Assembly: GCA_021769035.1 (NCBI GenBank)
Contig: JAETTP010000006.1
Location: 1 to 62,904, forward strand
Source of the DNA: Bacillota bacterium
GTDB taxonomy: Bacteria > Bacillota > Dehalobacteriia > UBA4068 > UBA4997
Direction of reading: 5' to 3'
DNA length: 62,904 bases
The notes under the pieces were generated by a model that was given only the letters and a program-made list of their open reading frames with translations, searched no databases and was not told the origin of the DNA. Numbering within the stretch: position 1 is the stretch's first letter; every line of letters starts with the position of its first letter. This document shows, in pieces, positions 35,025 through 43,608 of this stretch. Both the position numbers and the translations under genes were made by a program.

Positions 35025-36212
35025 TTATCTGTTAAACCAAGCTTTCATTGTATCAAATATCTGTACCAGCTCCTCATCTTTGATGATGTAGGGCACCATT
35101 GAATACATATAGCGCAGGAACGGCCGGCAGAACACGCCGCGCTGATAGGCGAACTGCTGAAAGCCCTCCAAATCCGCGCCGTCAAACACCTCAATGCAGG
35201 CGCAGCCGCCCAGCACCCGCACCTCTTTAATCCGGGGATCGGCAAAGCCCAGCAGCTCCCGCCGGGAAACCTCCTCAATGTGGCGGATTTTGCTCATATA
35301 ATCCTCTCGCTCAAAAATCTCAATGCCCTTTAGGGCCGCGGCGCAGGCCAGGGCGTTGCCCATAAAGGTGGGGCCGTGCATTAAGGCGTGGCGGTCGTTA
35401 TCGCTGTAAAAAGCGTCAAAAACCTTGTGGTTGGCTACGGTGGCGGCGTGGCCGATGTAGCCGCCGGTGAGGGCTTTGCCCAGCACCAAAATGTCCGGCA
35501 GCACCAAATCCGCCACAAAGCGGTTGCCGGTGCGGCCAAAGCCGGTGGCCACCTCGTCGAAAATCAGCAGCACGTCGTATTGCGTGCAAAGCTCGCGGGC
35601 GCGCTGTAAAAAGGGCAGGTCATATATCAGCATGCCGCCGGCCCCTTGCAGCAGCGGCTCCACAATGAAGCAGTTCAGCTGGTCGTGATATTTGGCAAAG
35701 GCCTCCTCCAGAGCCGGAATTTGCGTGGGGATATGCACCACGCCGCTTTTTTGCTCAAAGGCAAAATGGTAATCCTCGTCGTCGCCAACCTCCATCGCCT
35801 TAAAGGTGTCGCCGTGATAGGCGTGCTCCAGGGCCAGCACCAGCGGACGTTTGCGGCCCTGATTGGTGTTGTACTGCAAAGCCATCTTCAGCGAAACCTC
35901 CACCGCCACGCTGCCGGAATCGGAAAAAAAGCAGTAATCCAAATCGCCGGGCAAAAATTCCTGCAATTTGGCGGAAAGCCTCTGCACCGGCTCGTGGGTG
36001 AGGCCGCCCAACATCACGTGGCAAAAATTGTCCGCCTGCTGCTTGATGGCCGCGGTCAGCTCCGGGTGCTTGTAGCCGTGGATCATACACCACCAGGAGG
36101 AAACGGAGTCAATCAGCTTTTGGTCGGCAGTGTAAAGATAAACGCCGTTAGCGTCCAAAATTTTGTAGGGCTGGCGCATGTTCTTCATCTGTTCATAGGG
36201 ATACCAAATCAT
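35025..36212 (-). CDS. bioA: Adenosylmethionine-8-amino-7-oxononanoate aminotransferase
   Basis: PLP enzyme of biotin synthesis that aminates KAPA to DAPA with SAM as donor. 395 residues from ATG 36212, preceded by GAGGTGA. The BioA-specific start WYPYEQM and SSWWCMIHGYKHPEL, the Asp of IFDEVATGFGRTG, and the Schiff-base Lys in VLGKALTGGYIGHAATV are all present. Somewhat shorter than the common 420-430 residues, but with all active-site segments. No other biotin gene is visible nearby. Divergent from a SAM-methyltransferase gene across a region with two strong promoters. Confidence 0.92.
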   Translation of the reverse strand: MIWYPYEQMKNMRQPYKILDANGVYLYTADQKLIDSVSSWWCMIHGYKHPELTAAIKQQADNFCHVMLGGLTHEPVQRLSAKLQEFLPGDLDYCFFSDSGSVAVEVSLKMALQYNTNQGRKRPLVLALEHAYHGDTFKAMEVGDDEDYHFAFEQKSGVVHIPTQIPALEEAFAKYHDQLNCFIVEPLLQGAGGMLIYDLPFLQRARELCTQYDVLLIFDEVATGFGRTGNRFVADLVLPDILVLGKALTGGYIGHAATVANHKVFDAFYSDNDRHALMHGPTFMGNALACAAALKGIEIFEREDYMSKIRHIEEVSRRELLGFADPRIKEVRVLGGCACIEVFDGADLEGFQQFAYQRGVFCRPFLRYMYSMVPYIIKDEELVQIFDTMKAWFNR

Positions 36213-36270
36213 TTTCAATCACCTCAAAAATAAAATAGTCTGGTTTACTATTTGTCAAAAACTGTTTACA

Positions 36271-36299
36271 ATTATAGCACATCTAACCAGTTCTGTCAA
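36271..36299 (-). promoter_or_regulatory. bioA promoter with TTGTAAAC repeats
   Basis: Leftward TTGACA (36299-36294), 17 nt, TATAAT (36276-36271): a perfect promoter. ATTGTAAAC occurs twice on the same strand: one copy begins inside the -10 element (about 36272-36264) and one lies upstream (36326-36318). TTGTAAAC is the half-site of BirA-type biotin operators, but the partner half-sites are imperfect (GTTGACAG), so BirA control is only a suggestion. Confidence 0.6.
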
Positions 36300-36331
36300 C
36301 TATAAAAAATGTTTTAGTTTACAATACCGGC

Positions 36332-36360
36332 TTGACAAAGGGCCGGCGCTGTTGTATAAT
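36332..36360 (+). promoter_or_regulatory. Promoter for the methyltransferase gene
   Basis: Perfect consensus: TTGACA (36332-36337), 17 nt, TATAAT (36355-36360), 36 nt before the ATG at 36396. Confidence 0.75.
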
Positions 36361-36395
36361 TAGGAACAATATTTTAGGGTATAGGTGTGTTAAAA

Positions 36396-37085
36396 ATGGA
36401 TATTGAAAAGCAGTTTAATCTTATTGCTGCTGAATATGACGCTAATCGCCGTCGATTTATTCCTTGTTTTGCTGATTTTTACCAAACCAGCACCGCTTTA
36501 ATAGCCAACGGAGTAAACAGAGATGACAATCTGCCTGTGCCGCAGCGGATTTTGGATTTAGGGGCGGGCACCGGCCTGCTGGCCTACTTTTGGTATCAGC
36601 ATTTTCCGGCGGCGGAATATTTGCTGGTGGATATAGCCGAGGAGATGTTGGCGGTGGCACGGCAAAGATTTGCCGGTTTGGCTAATGTGTCCTATCAAAT
36701 ATTAAACTATGCGGACAAGCTGCCGGAGGCTGATTTTGATGTGATTGTTTCCGCTTTGTCAATCCACCATTTGACGGACGCGGAAAAGGCGCGGCTGTTT
36801 GCCCGGATTTACGCCAAGCTGCCCAGTGGCGGCCTGTTTGTGAACTACGACCAATTTTGCGCTGAACAGTCTGCAATTAACGGCTGGTTTAATACCTATT
36901 GGGAAAATCAGCTGCACCAAAGCGGTTTAACCGAAAATGATATAGAGCTTTGGCAGGAACGCCGCAAATTGGATAAGGAGTGTTCGGTTGAGGCGGAGGC
37001 GGCAATGCTGCAGGATTGTAAATTCCGGGAGGTTAAATGCCTTTACACCTATCATAAATTCTCGGTAATTGCAGCAATAAAGTAA
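36396..37085 (+). CDS. Class I SAM-dependent methyltransferase
   Basis: 229 residues from ATG 36396 (AGGTG 8 nt upstream). Rossmann-type methyltransferase with SAM-binding motif I RILDLGAGTGLLAYF (about 52-66), the acidic LLVDIAEEML after strand 2, and FDVIVSALSIHHLTD as motif IV. The substrate is not evident. The divergent pairing with bioA raises the possibility of a BioC-like role, but sequence alone does not support it, and small-molecule methylation in general is the safe reading. Confidence 0.75.
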   Translation: MDIEKQFNLIAAEYDANRRRFIPCFADFYQTSTALIANGVNRDDNLPVPQRILDLGAGTGLLAYFWYQHFPAAEYLLVDIAEEMLAVARQRFAGLANVSYQILNYADKLPEADFDVIVSALSIHHLTDAEKARLFARIYAKLPSGGLFVNYDQFCAEQSAINGWFNTYWENQLHQSGLTENDIELWQERRKLDKECSVEAEAAMLQDCKFREVKCLYTYHKFSVIAAIK

Positions 37086-37111
37086 AATATTAATGATGAG
37101 GAAATCAGAAA

Positions 37112-38071
37112 ATGCCCAAAGTTAAGGCAAGCCGAAACAAAACCCTGGATACGCCGCTGGACGAGGGGGCGGCCTGGCTGAACCGCTGTCTGCGGCTGGC
37201 CGAGCGGCCGCAAAGCCTGGACGCGGTGCTGGATAAAACCATTTTAGGCGATTTTTTTGCCGTCGCGCCCTTGCTGCCGCCGGCCTGCGCGGATTTAATC
37301 GTGGCGGATCCGCCCTATAACTTAACCAAATCCTTTAACGGCACGGTTTTTAGCAAAAAAAATAAAGCTGAATATGAGGCCTACACTAGGCGCTGGCTTG
37401 GTTTGCTGCAAGGCCTGCTGAAGGAAACCGGCTCTATTTACGTTTGCTGTGATTGGCAATCCAGCCTGATTATCGGCAATGTTCTGGCTGATTTTTTTCA
37501 GGTGCGCAACCGCATAACCTGGCAGCGGGAGAAGGGGCGCGGGGCCAGCGCCAACTGGAAGAACAGCCAGGAGGACGTTTGGTTTGCCACCAAAAGCAAC
37601 GCCTACACCTTTAATCTGGCCGCGGTGAAAATGCGCCGCCGGGTGCTGGCGCCTTACCGAGCGGAGGGACAGCCCAAGGATTGGCAGCCGGCAGCCGGCG
37701 GCAAATATCGCGACACCTGCCCGTCCAACTTTTGGGACGACATAACCGTGCCCTTTTGGTCTATGCCAGAAAACACGGCTCACCCCACCCAAAAGCCGGA
37801 GAAGCTGCTGGCGAAGATTATCCTGGCCAGCTCAAACCCCGGCGACGTGGTGCTGGACCCTTTTTTGGGCTCCGGCTCCACCAGTGTGGCGGCCAAAAAG
37901 CTGCAAAGGCATTATATCGGCATTGAGGTGGAGCCGCAATATTGCCTTTGGGCGGAGCAGCGGCTGGAGCAGGCCGAGGCGGATTCAACCATTCAGGGCT
38001 ACGCGGACGGCGTTTTTTGGGAGCGCAATTCGCTGGCCGAGCAGCAGCGTTTAGCTAATCAGGCTGATTGA
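37112..38071 (+). CDS. Site-specific DNA methyltransferase (N6-adenine/N4-cytosine class), orphan
   Basis: 319 residues. Motif IV VADPPYNLTKSF (about 67-78) comes first, then a target-recognition segment (QREKGRGASANWKNSQEDVWF), and SAM motif I DPFLGSGSTSVAA towards the C-terminus: the permuted beta-class order. No restriction endonuclease or second subunit is adjacent, so it is probably an orphan methyltransferase with a regulatory or housekeeping role, or a relic of a restriction system. Its last 13 nt overlap the end of the convergent MFS gene. Confidence 0.85.
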   Translation: MPKVKASRNKTLDTPLDEGAAWLNRCLRLAERPQSLDAVLDKTILGDFFAVAPLLPPACADLIVADPPYNLTKSFNGTVFSKKNKAEYEAYTRRWLGLLQGLLKETGSIYVCCDWQSSLIIGNVLADFFQVRNRITWQREKGRGASANWKNSQEDVWFATKSNAYTFNLAAVKMRRRVLAPYRAEGQPKDWQPAAGGKYRDTCPSNFWDDITVPFWSMPENTAHPTQKPEKLLAKIILASSNPGDVVLDPFLGSGSTSVAAKKLQRHYIGIEVEPQYCLWAEQRLEQAEADSTIQGYADGVFWERNSLAEQQRLANQAD

Positions 38072-39285
38072 TGGGTTTGTCCCCGCCGCATTTCCCGGCT
38101 TTGGCTGACGAACAATCCGCAGCTCAGCAGCCCCAGGCCGGAGGCGGCCATCAGCCATTGCAGCGGTATAATATCCGCCAAGGGGCCGAAAACGGCCATG
38201 CCAAGGGGCAAGAACCCGGCATACATAGAGCTCATCAGGCCAAAAATGCGCCCCTGAATGTTGGCCGGGGCGTTTTCTTGGATTAAGGTGGTGACGGCGG
38301 TTTGCACGCAGGTTAGGGCAATGCCGAAAAGCAGCATTAGCAGCAGATAAAACAGGAAGCTGGCGGCCAGGCTCAGCCCGATTGCCAGCAGGCCGAAGCA
38401 GGTCAGGCTGCCGGCCAGTGTGCGCAGCCTATCGCTGCAACCGCCCCAAATGGTCATCAGCAGGCCGCCGCCGGTCATGCCAGCAAAGCCTGCCAGCTCC
38501 ACGGCGGTTAAATACCAGTAGTCGCTGCCAAAAAGACGGCTCGTCAGCAAGCCGGCCATAAAGCCTGCCGGCACGCACAGCAGCACAAACAGACCGTAAA
38601 TCAGCAGTAATCGGCCAAGCAGCGGCTCCTTAAAGGAGTAGCTTAGGCCGATTTTTAAGTCGCGCCAAAGATTGGCGGTTTTTTCCGGCCGGGCTTGCCG
38701 GGGAATCAGCAGGCAGCTGAAAAGGCCAATGCCAACTGCTGCCGTTAAAACGTCAAGCAGCAGGGTGGCGTGCAGGTTGCTGAGGCTTAAAATCGCGCCG
38801 GCGGCGGCTGGGGCGGCAAAGTTCACCAGGGATTGCATAGCAGCGTTCAGGCCGTTGCAGCGCATTAGCTGCTCGGCCGGCGCCAGCTGCGGCAAAACCG
38901 CGTTGACGGCGGGCGTTTGTACGCCTGCGCCCAGGGAGCGGATAACAGACATCACCAGCAGCGCGCCTAGCAGCAGCGGTTGGCTGGCTAGATAGGGCAT
39001 CAGGAAGTACATCAGCAGGGTGACGGCGGCAATTAGGCCGTCGGAGAGGATAATCAGCCGTTTGCGGTTGTAGCGGTCGGCCCAAACGCCGCCGATAAAG
39101 GAAATCAGGAACTGCGGCAGGTAAGAGCAGACAGAAAAAGCGGCCAACCAAAGGCCGCTGGCGGTTTGCAGGGTGACATACCAAACGATAGCCATTTGCA
39201 CCAGAGTGGAGCCAAACAGGGTTATGCACTGGCTGGTGAGGAAAAGCAGCGTGCGGCCCTGCCAGCTAAGCGTGGTTTGCGGCAT
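38059..39285 (-). CDS. MFS transporter (macrolide-efflux-like)
   Basis: 408 residues from ATG 39285, which has AGGAGG about 10 nt upstream; the frame is open 19 codons further, inside the AraC gene, without an RBS. Twelve hydrophobic helices, with the MFS loop motif GGVWADRYNRKRLIILSD between helices 2 and 3. The pattern fits the MefA/Bmr3-like drug efflux group. It overlaps the upstream AraC-GNAT gene by 20 nt, so that regulator most likely governs it. Confidence 0.85.
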   Translation of the reverse strand: MPQTTLSWQGRTLLFLTSQCITLFGSTLVQMAIVWYVTLQTASGLWLAAFSVCSYLPQFLISFIGGVWADRYNRKRLIILSDGLIAAVTLLMYFLMPYLASQPLLLGALLVMSVIRSLGAGVQTPAVNAVLPQLAPAEQLMRCNGLNAAMQSLVNFAAPAAAGAILSLSNLHATLLLDVLTAAVGIGLFSCLLIPRQARPEKTANLWRDLKIGLSYSFKEPLLGRLLLIYGLFVLLCVPAGFMAGLLTSRLFGSDYWYLTAVELAGFAGMTGGGLLMTIWGGCSDRLRTLAGSLTCFGLLAIGLSLAASFLFYLLLMLLFGIALTCVQTAVTTLIQENAPANIQGRIFGLMSSMYAGFLPLGMAVFGPLADIIPLQWLMAASGLGLLSCGLFVSQSREMRRGQTHQSA

Positions 39286-40132
39286 AAAGCGTCGCCTCCT
39301 TTGCTGCGGCCGGTAGCCGGAAACGCTGGGTGGGGTAACCAAATTCCACCAGCAGCTCGGCCTCCTGAAAGCCTAAACGGCGATATTCCTCCCGCCAACC
39401 GGTGTCCGCCTTGTCGCCGGCCCGGTAGGTGGTTAGGCTGAGGGCGTGGCCCGGCAGCAGCTCCCGGCGCAATTTGCCTACAAACAGCCGGTTTAATCCC
39501 TGGCGGCGGTGTTGCGGGTGAATTGCCAAAAAGTCAATGCTGCCGGCTGCGGCGGAATAAGTCATAATCCCAAGCGCCGTTTGCCCGGCGCGCAAAATCA
39601 GGGCTTGCCGGCTGGCAATATACCGCCGCAGCCTAGCCAGATATTCAGCCTCGTCCAGACAGGGGAAGCCGTCGACGGTTTGGCGCACCAAAGCCAGCCA
39701 GGCCGGTATGTCTGCCTCCTGCGCTGCCCTTAGGTCGGCAAAACCAAAAGCATTTGTTGGCGGGGTGGTTTGCAGCTTAACCGGCAGCTGCAACGGATAA
39801 AAAATCCCTTTGGCTCGGAACTTGGCCGGGCTGCTTTTATACATCGCCTTGAAAACGTCGGAAAAGGCCTGCTGGCTGGTGTAGCCGGTGCTTAGGGCGA
39901 TTTCAAGAATCGGCAGTTCGCTGCCAACCAAAAGCCGGGCGGCCTCCGTTAGCTGCCGTCGCTTGACATAGCTGTGCAGGGTTTGCCCCAGCGTTTGGTT
40001 AAAGCTGCGGTGCAGGTGAAATTTGGAGTAATGCAGCGCGTCGGCAATCTGCTCCAAATTAAGCCTGTCGCCCAGGTTGGCTTCAATGTAAGCGACAGCT
40101 TGAGCAGTCAAATCAAGATTAGAGTTGGGCAT
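39266..40132 (-). CDS. AraC-type regulator fused to a GNAT acetyltransferase domain
   Basis: 288 residues. Residues 1-107 are a double-HTH AraC/XylS domain (LNLEQIADALHYSKFHLHRSF, then LPILEIALSTGYTSQQAFSDVFK). About 125-288 form a GNAT fold with the acetyl-CoA loop HPQHRRQGLNRLF. The order is opposite to most AraC regulators, whose DNA-binding domain is C-terminal, but is known for the MarA/Rob style. Probably senses or modifies a small molecule and controls the overlapping MFS pump. RBS AAAGGAGA before ATG. Confidence 0.82.
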   Translation of the reverse strand: MPNSNLDLTAQAVAYIEANLGDRLNLEQIADALHYSKFHLHRSFNQTLGQTLHSYVKRRQLTEAARLLVGSELPILEIALSTGYTSQQAFSDVFKAMYKSSPAKFRAKGIFYPLQLPVKLQTTPPTNAFGFADLRAAQEADIPAWLALVRQTVDGFPCLDEAEYLARLRRYIASRQALILRAGQTALGIMTYSAAAGSIDFLAIHPQHRRQGLNRLFVGKLRRELLPGHALSLTTYRAGDKADTGWREEYRRLGFQEAELLVEFGYPTQRFRLPAAAKEATLYAANHA

Positions 40133-40228
40133 TGATTTTCTCCTTTCGTTTTGTAATCAGGTTTATATTATATATTATCCAACGCGCTTTTTCTTCATTA
40201 ATCTTGCTGTGTTTAATTCGGCGCAATA

Positions 40229-40258
40229 GCAAAGCCCGGCCGAAAGGCAGGGCTTTGT
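40229..40258 (-). terminator. Hairpin after the 40271 gene
   Basis: GCAAAGCCC...GGGCTTTGT with an inner CC/GG pair forms an 8-10 bp stem just past the stop of the leftward gene. No real T-run follows, so the termination efficiency is doubtful. Confidence 0.4.
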
Positions 40259-40270
40259 CAAATAAAGCTT

Positions 40271-40732
40271 TTACTTTTTGACGGATATGTAAAGATAGCA
40301 ATGCGCCTGGCCGTCCGGCGCTTGTGCTGCCGGCAGACTGCTTTCGTAATCGTAGGTGAAAGCACGGCGGATTTTTTCCTTTCTCTGGTCGGACCAAACG
40401 GCTTCCCAGGCCTTTTGGGCGCACTTTTTCAAGTTGCCTTTGGCGTCGGCGGCCTCATATTTTTTCATAAAGCCACGGGCTGTTTGCTGCTCCAGCTGGT
40501 CAAAAAATTTGGCGGTTACGGCCAAAATGCTCATATCATAATCAGCCTCAGAGCCGTTTTCATAGTTGCAGTATTCCACCAGCGGTATAATCTCCGGCCG
40601 GGGGTTATGCTCGCTATCGAAAAGCAAGGGCAGCTTGCCGCTGAAAACATCTTGCCAAAGCTCGGCAATTTGTTGCAGGCCTTCGTCGGTGTTGTTGGTG
40701 CTAATCGTAATTTGTTCAAGAAAATAGGCCAT
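40271..40732 (-). CDS. Conserved small protein, possibly GyrI-like effector-binding domain
   Basis: 153 residues, no signal peptide or transmembrane segment. The start MAYFLEQITISTNNTDEG and the end AHCYLYISVKK are patterns I associate with a clostridial family annotated as effector-binding (GyrI-like) domain proteins, but this is from memory and tentative. It sits 11 nt after the TetR gene on the same strand and may share its transcript. No catalytic motif visible. Confidence 0.5.
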   Translation of the reverse strand: MAYFLEQITISTNNTDEGLQQIAELWQDVFSGKLPLLFDSEHNPRPEIIPLVEYCNYENGSEADYDMSILAVTAKFFDQLEQQTARGFMKKYEAADAKGNLKKCAQKAWEAVWSDQRKEKIRRAFTYDYESSLPAAQAPDGQAHCYLYISVKK

Positions 40733-40743
40733 TTTAAATCTCC

Positions 40744-41355
40744 TTAAATTTTATTTTCAGCTGGGTTAAGTTTGGGCCGCGCCAAATCCGGGCCGATTTC
40801 TCTTTTACCATTTAGGCTGTGATTGACAACGAAGATAAAATTGTCAATCACTTCCTCAGGCGTTTCTAGCATACCGTTTTTTACCCAGTCGAAAAGGTAA
40901 TTGCTGAGGGCGTAGGTGTAAAAGCGGGCGGTGAAGTCCAGATACTTTTCCGGGATTTGATTTTGGGGCAGAGAACGCAGAATGATTTTGCGGACAATCT
41001 CGTAAATGCTGTTGTGCAGGCTTAAAATTAGCTGGTCGCGGGCCAGTCCGCAAACAATACACTGGCAAATATATTTGTTCTGGCTGATATATCTAACCGA
41101 ACCGGCAAAAATCTCTTCCCAGGTATATTCCGGCTTTTGCAGATAACTGTCAATAAAACGAAACTCCTCTTGAAAGCTCCATTCCAGCAAGTCGTAAATA
41201 TCTTTAAAATGGTAGTAAAAGGTTTGGCGGTTCAGGCCGCAAGTGTCGGTAATATCTTTAATCGTTATTTTGTTGATGGATTTGGTGGTAATCAGCTTTT
41301 TCAAGGCGTGATACATCGCCTGTTTAGTAAACTGGGCCTTGTTGGCGTGGCTCAA
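40744..41355 (-). CDS. TetR/AcrR-family regulator
   Basis: 203 residues. N-terminal TetR HTH (TKQAMYHALKKLI, then KITIKDITDTCGLNRQTFYYHFKDIYDLLEW) and an all-helical ligand domain resembling the DhaS/TetR_C_8 group. It is downstream of the AI-2E permease gene with 55 nt between. That gap holds TATCG-N8-CGATA (41381-41398) and a further CGATA copy, a plausible operator. Targets may include itself and the 40271 gene. Confidence 0.82.
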   Translation of the reverse strand: MSHANKAQFTKQAMYHALKKLITTKSINKITIKDITDTCGLNRQTFYYHFKDIYDLLEWSFQEEFRFIDSYLQKPEYTWEEIFAGSVRYISQNKYICQCIVCGLARDQLILSLHNSIYEIVRKIILRSLPQNQIPEKYLDFTARFYTYALSNYLFDWVKNGMLETPEEVIDNFIFVVNHSLNGKREIGPDLARPKLNPAENKI

Positions 41356-41410
41356 TTTCAGTCAGCCTCCTGGTTGATACTATCGTCAACTTTCGATAAT
41401 TGCCGATAGA

Positions 41411-42664
41411 TTAATGGTAGCGATAATTATCGGTGTCCACCGGCAATTTTTTACGTTTCAGTTTGGTTTCTACGGTGTTTTTCACAATCATGTAAATGGT
41501 GGCAAAGATTGGCACGCCAATAAACATGCCGACAATCCCTAGCATACCACCCATCACGATTACTGCAAAGATAACCCAAAAAGCGGTTAGGCCGGTGGCG
41601 TCGCCCAAAATTTTGGGGCCCAGAATGTTGCCATCGAACTGTTGTAGAACCAGCACAAAAATGGCGAAAATTAGCGCTTCCTTGGGGTCGATAATCAGCA
41701 GCAGCAAAATGCTGGGTATGGCGCCGATAAACGGGCCAAAGAAAGGGATAACATTGGTTACGCCAATAATCATACTGATAAGCATGGCATATTCCAAATG
41801 CAGTATTTTCATACCAATAAAACAGATAATGCCAATGATCAGCGAATCCAATATTTTGCCGGACAAAAAACCGCTGAAAATGCGGTTGGTGCGGTGGCAG
41901 AAGTCGATGAAATGCTCGGCCCGATCCTGCGTGGTGCAGGCGAAGATGATTTTGCGGCTTTGGGCCAAAAAAGTTTCCTTGCCAATCATCATATAAACGG
42001 AAACAATAAAGGCCAGCAGAATATTTTTGGCGCTGACGCCGGCTTTAAGCAAAAAGCCTGTTGTATAGGAAAGCAGCTTGTTGAGATATTCCTGTGGGTT
42101 TTCCAGATAATGCAGCAAGGCATTGGGGCTGGTGGAGCCGTCTTCGGTGCTTATTGCGCCAATATCTTCCATATAGGAGAGCACGCCTAAGTCTTTTAGT
42201 TGTTGCAGACCATTTTGCAGATATTCCAGCAGCCAATCATAGGAGCTGCTTTTGGTGAGGATATTGAACAGTGAGATTATACTGTTGGCCACCTCTGGAA
42301 TAACCATACTGAAAAAGATACCAACCAGGCTGAAAAAAAGCAGCAAGGTGATGAGTAAGCTGGCGGTTAAGCAGACCCGATTGTGGCGGCGCATAAATTC
42401 CAGTCGGCGTAGGTTGTCTTGAAACCAATTAAACAGCGGCATCAAAATATAGGCAATGCAAATGCCCCAGATGAAAGGTGTCAGCAGGCCCATCAGGCCC
42501 TGCCAGCGTTCTTTCATGCCGTCAATGTTTTGCATAAAAAAGTAAACCAACAGCAAAGCCAGGCCGGTTAAAAAAACATAGACGGCGCGTTCCAGGTAAT
42601 TGCGGTTGAATAAGTCCTCCACTCGGCGCAGAGGCTTATCCTCGGTATTGTTTTTGTTGTTCAT
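41411..42664 (-). CDS. AI-2E family transporter
   Basis: 417 residues with about eight transmembrane helices and the family segments 'FFMVIPEV' (here FFSMVIPEVANS), 'GKETFLAQSRKII' and 'IPFFGPFIGAIPSILL' followed by 'GPKILGDATGL'. The family includes quorum-signal and Na+/H+ exporters; the substrate here is unknown. Divergent from the thiamine diphosphokinase gene across 230 nt of AT-rich DNA, where the only element I see is a TATAAT at 42853-42858 on the + strand. Confidence 0.88.
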   Translation of the reverse strand: MNNKNNTEDKPLRRVEDLFNRNYLERAVYVFLTGLALLLVYFFMQNIDGMKERWQGLMGLLTPFIWGICIAYILMPLFNWFQDNLRRLEFMRRHNRVCLTASLLITLLLFFSLVGIFFSMVIPEVANSIISLFNILTKSSSYDWLLEYLQNGLQQLKDLGVLSYMEDIGAISTEDGSTSPNALLHYLENPQEYLNKLLSYTTGFLLKAGVSAKNILLAFIVSVYMMIGKETFLAQSRKIIFACTTQDRAEHFIDFCHRTNRIFSGFLSGKILDSLIIGIICFIGMKILHLEYAMLISMIIGVTNVIPFFGPFIGAIPSILLLLIIDPKEALIFAIFVLVLQQFDGNILGPKILGDATGLTAFWVIFAVIVMGGMLGIVGMFIGVPIFATIYMIVKNTVETKLKRKKLPVDTDNYRYH

Positions 42665-42894
42665 AAATTTTGGGCTACACTCCTCACATTTGAATTATTC
42701 ATAGTTACTAATATTAATCATTTTATTATTATACTATAGTTAAGCCGGCAAGACAAGAGTAAATCTGGTTTTGTAATCTAACTTTAGTATTTTTTAGTAA
42801 AATTTTTGCAAAAAATAATCATAAAAAGCTACAAATTTGCTGCGGATTAGTGTATAATAAAAAGGCTATGAGTTTTAAATAAAGGAGGCAGCCG

Positions 42895-43578
42895 ATGTTT
42901 TTAGTACAAAAAGGCCGGCAGTTGTCGCCGCAGACGGCGGTGGCGCTTTTGGGCGGCGAGGCTCCGCGGCGGACAGAATGGTTGGCCTGTATCAGGCAGG
43001 CGCGGTTTTTGGCTGCTGCGGATTCCGGGGCTGCGCTGGCCTTGCAGCAGGGGCGTTATCCCAACTTGCTGGTGGGGGATTTTGATTCGCTGCCGGCTAA
43101 TTTGTTGGCCCAATGCCAGGGAGCGGGCTGCCAAATTTGCCGCTTGCCGGTGCACAAGGATTTGACGGACGGCGAATTTTTGCTGCAATGGCTGCACCGG
43201 GCCGGTTGGCGGCGGCTGCTGCTGCTGGGCGCTTTGGGCGGCCGTTTGGACCAAACCCTGGCCAACCTCTGCACGGCGGCTCCATTGGCCTGGCAGGGGG
43301 TGGAAATCTGCCTGGCCCAGGAGGACGGCCTACTGCTGCTGCTGGCGGCGGAGGACGTGCCGCGCCGGCTGTGCTTGCAGGATTTTGTTGGCAGCACGGT
43401 TTCCCTGTTGGCGTTGGGGCAGGCCTGCGCCCGGGTGGAGCTGGCCGGCTTTGAGTATCCCTTGCAGGGGCCGCTTTCGCCTTACACATCTTTGGCCATA
43501 AGCAATGTGGTGCAGCAGCCGCAGGCCACGGTTGAGCTGTGGCAGGGCTGTTTGCTGGTTTGCGTCAGCGGCTGTTGA
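42895..43578 (+). CDS. thiN: Thiamine diphosphokinase
   Basis: 227 residues. Converts thiamine to thiamine diphosphate. ALLGGEAP near the start, ADSGAALAL, VGDFDSLP and DLTDGEFLLQWL are the ATP/Mg and thiamine-binding segments of the TPK family, followed by LLLLGALGGRLDQTLANL and the C-terminal beta-sandwich with ISNVV. RBS AAAGGAGGC before ATG. No TPP riboswitch is visible upstream. Confidence 0.88.
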   Translation: MFLVQKGRQLSPQTAVALLGGEAPRRTEWLACIRQARFLAAADSGAALALQQGRYPNLLVGDFDSLPANLLAQCQGAGCQICRLPVHKDLTDGEFLLQWLHRAGWRRLLLLGALGGRLDQTLANLCTAAPLAWQGVEICLAQEDGLLLLLAAEDVPRRLCLQDFVGSTVSLLALGQACARVELAGFEYPLQGPLSPYTSLAISNVVQQPQATVELWQGCLLVCVSGC

Positions 43579-43608
43579 TTAAAAATTGAATTTGGGAGAT
43601 GATTTACT

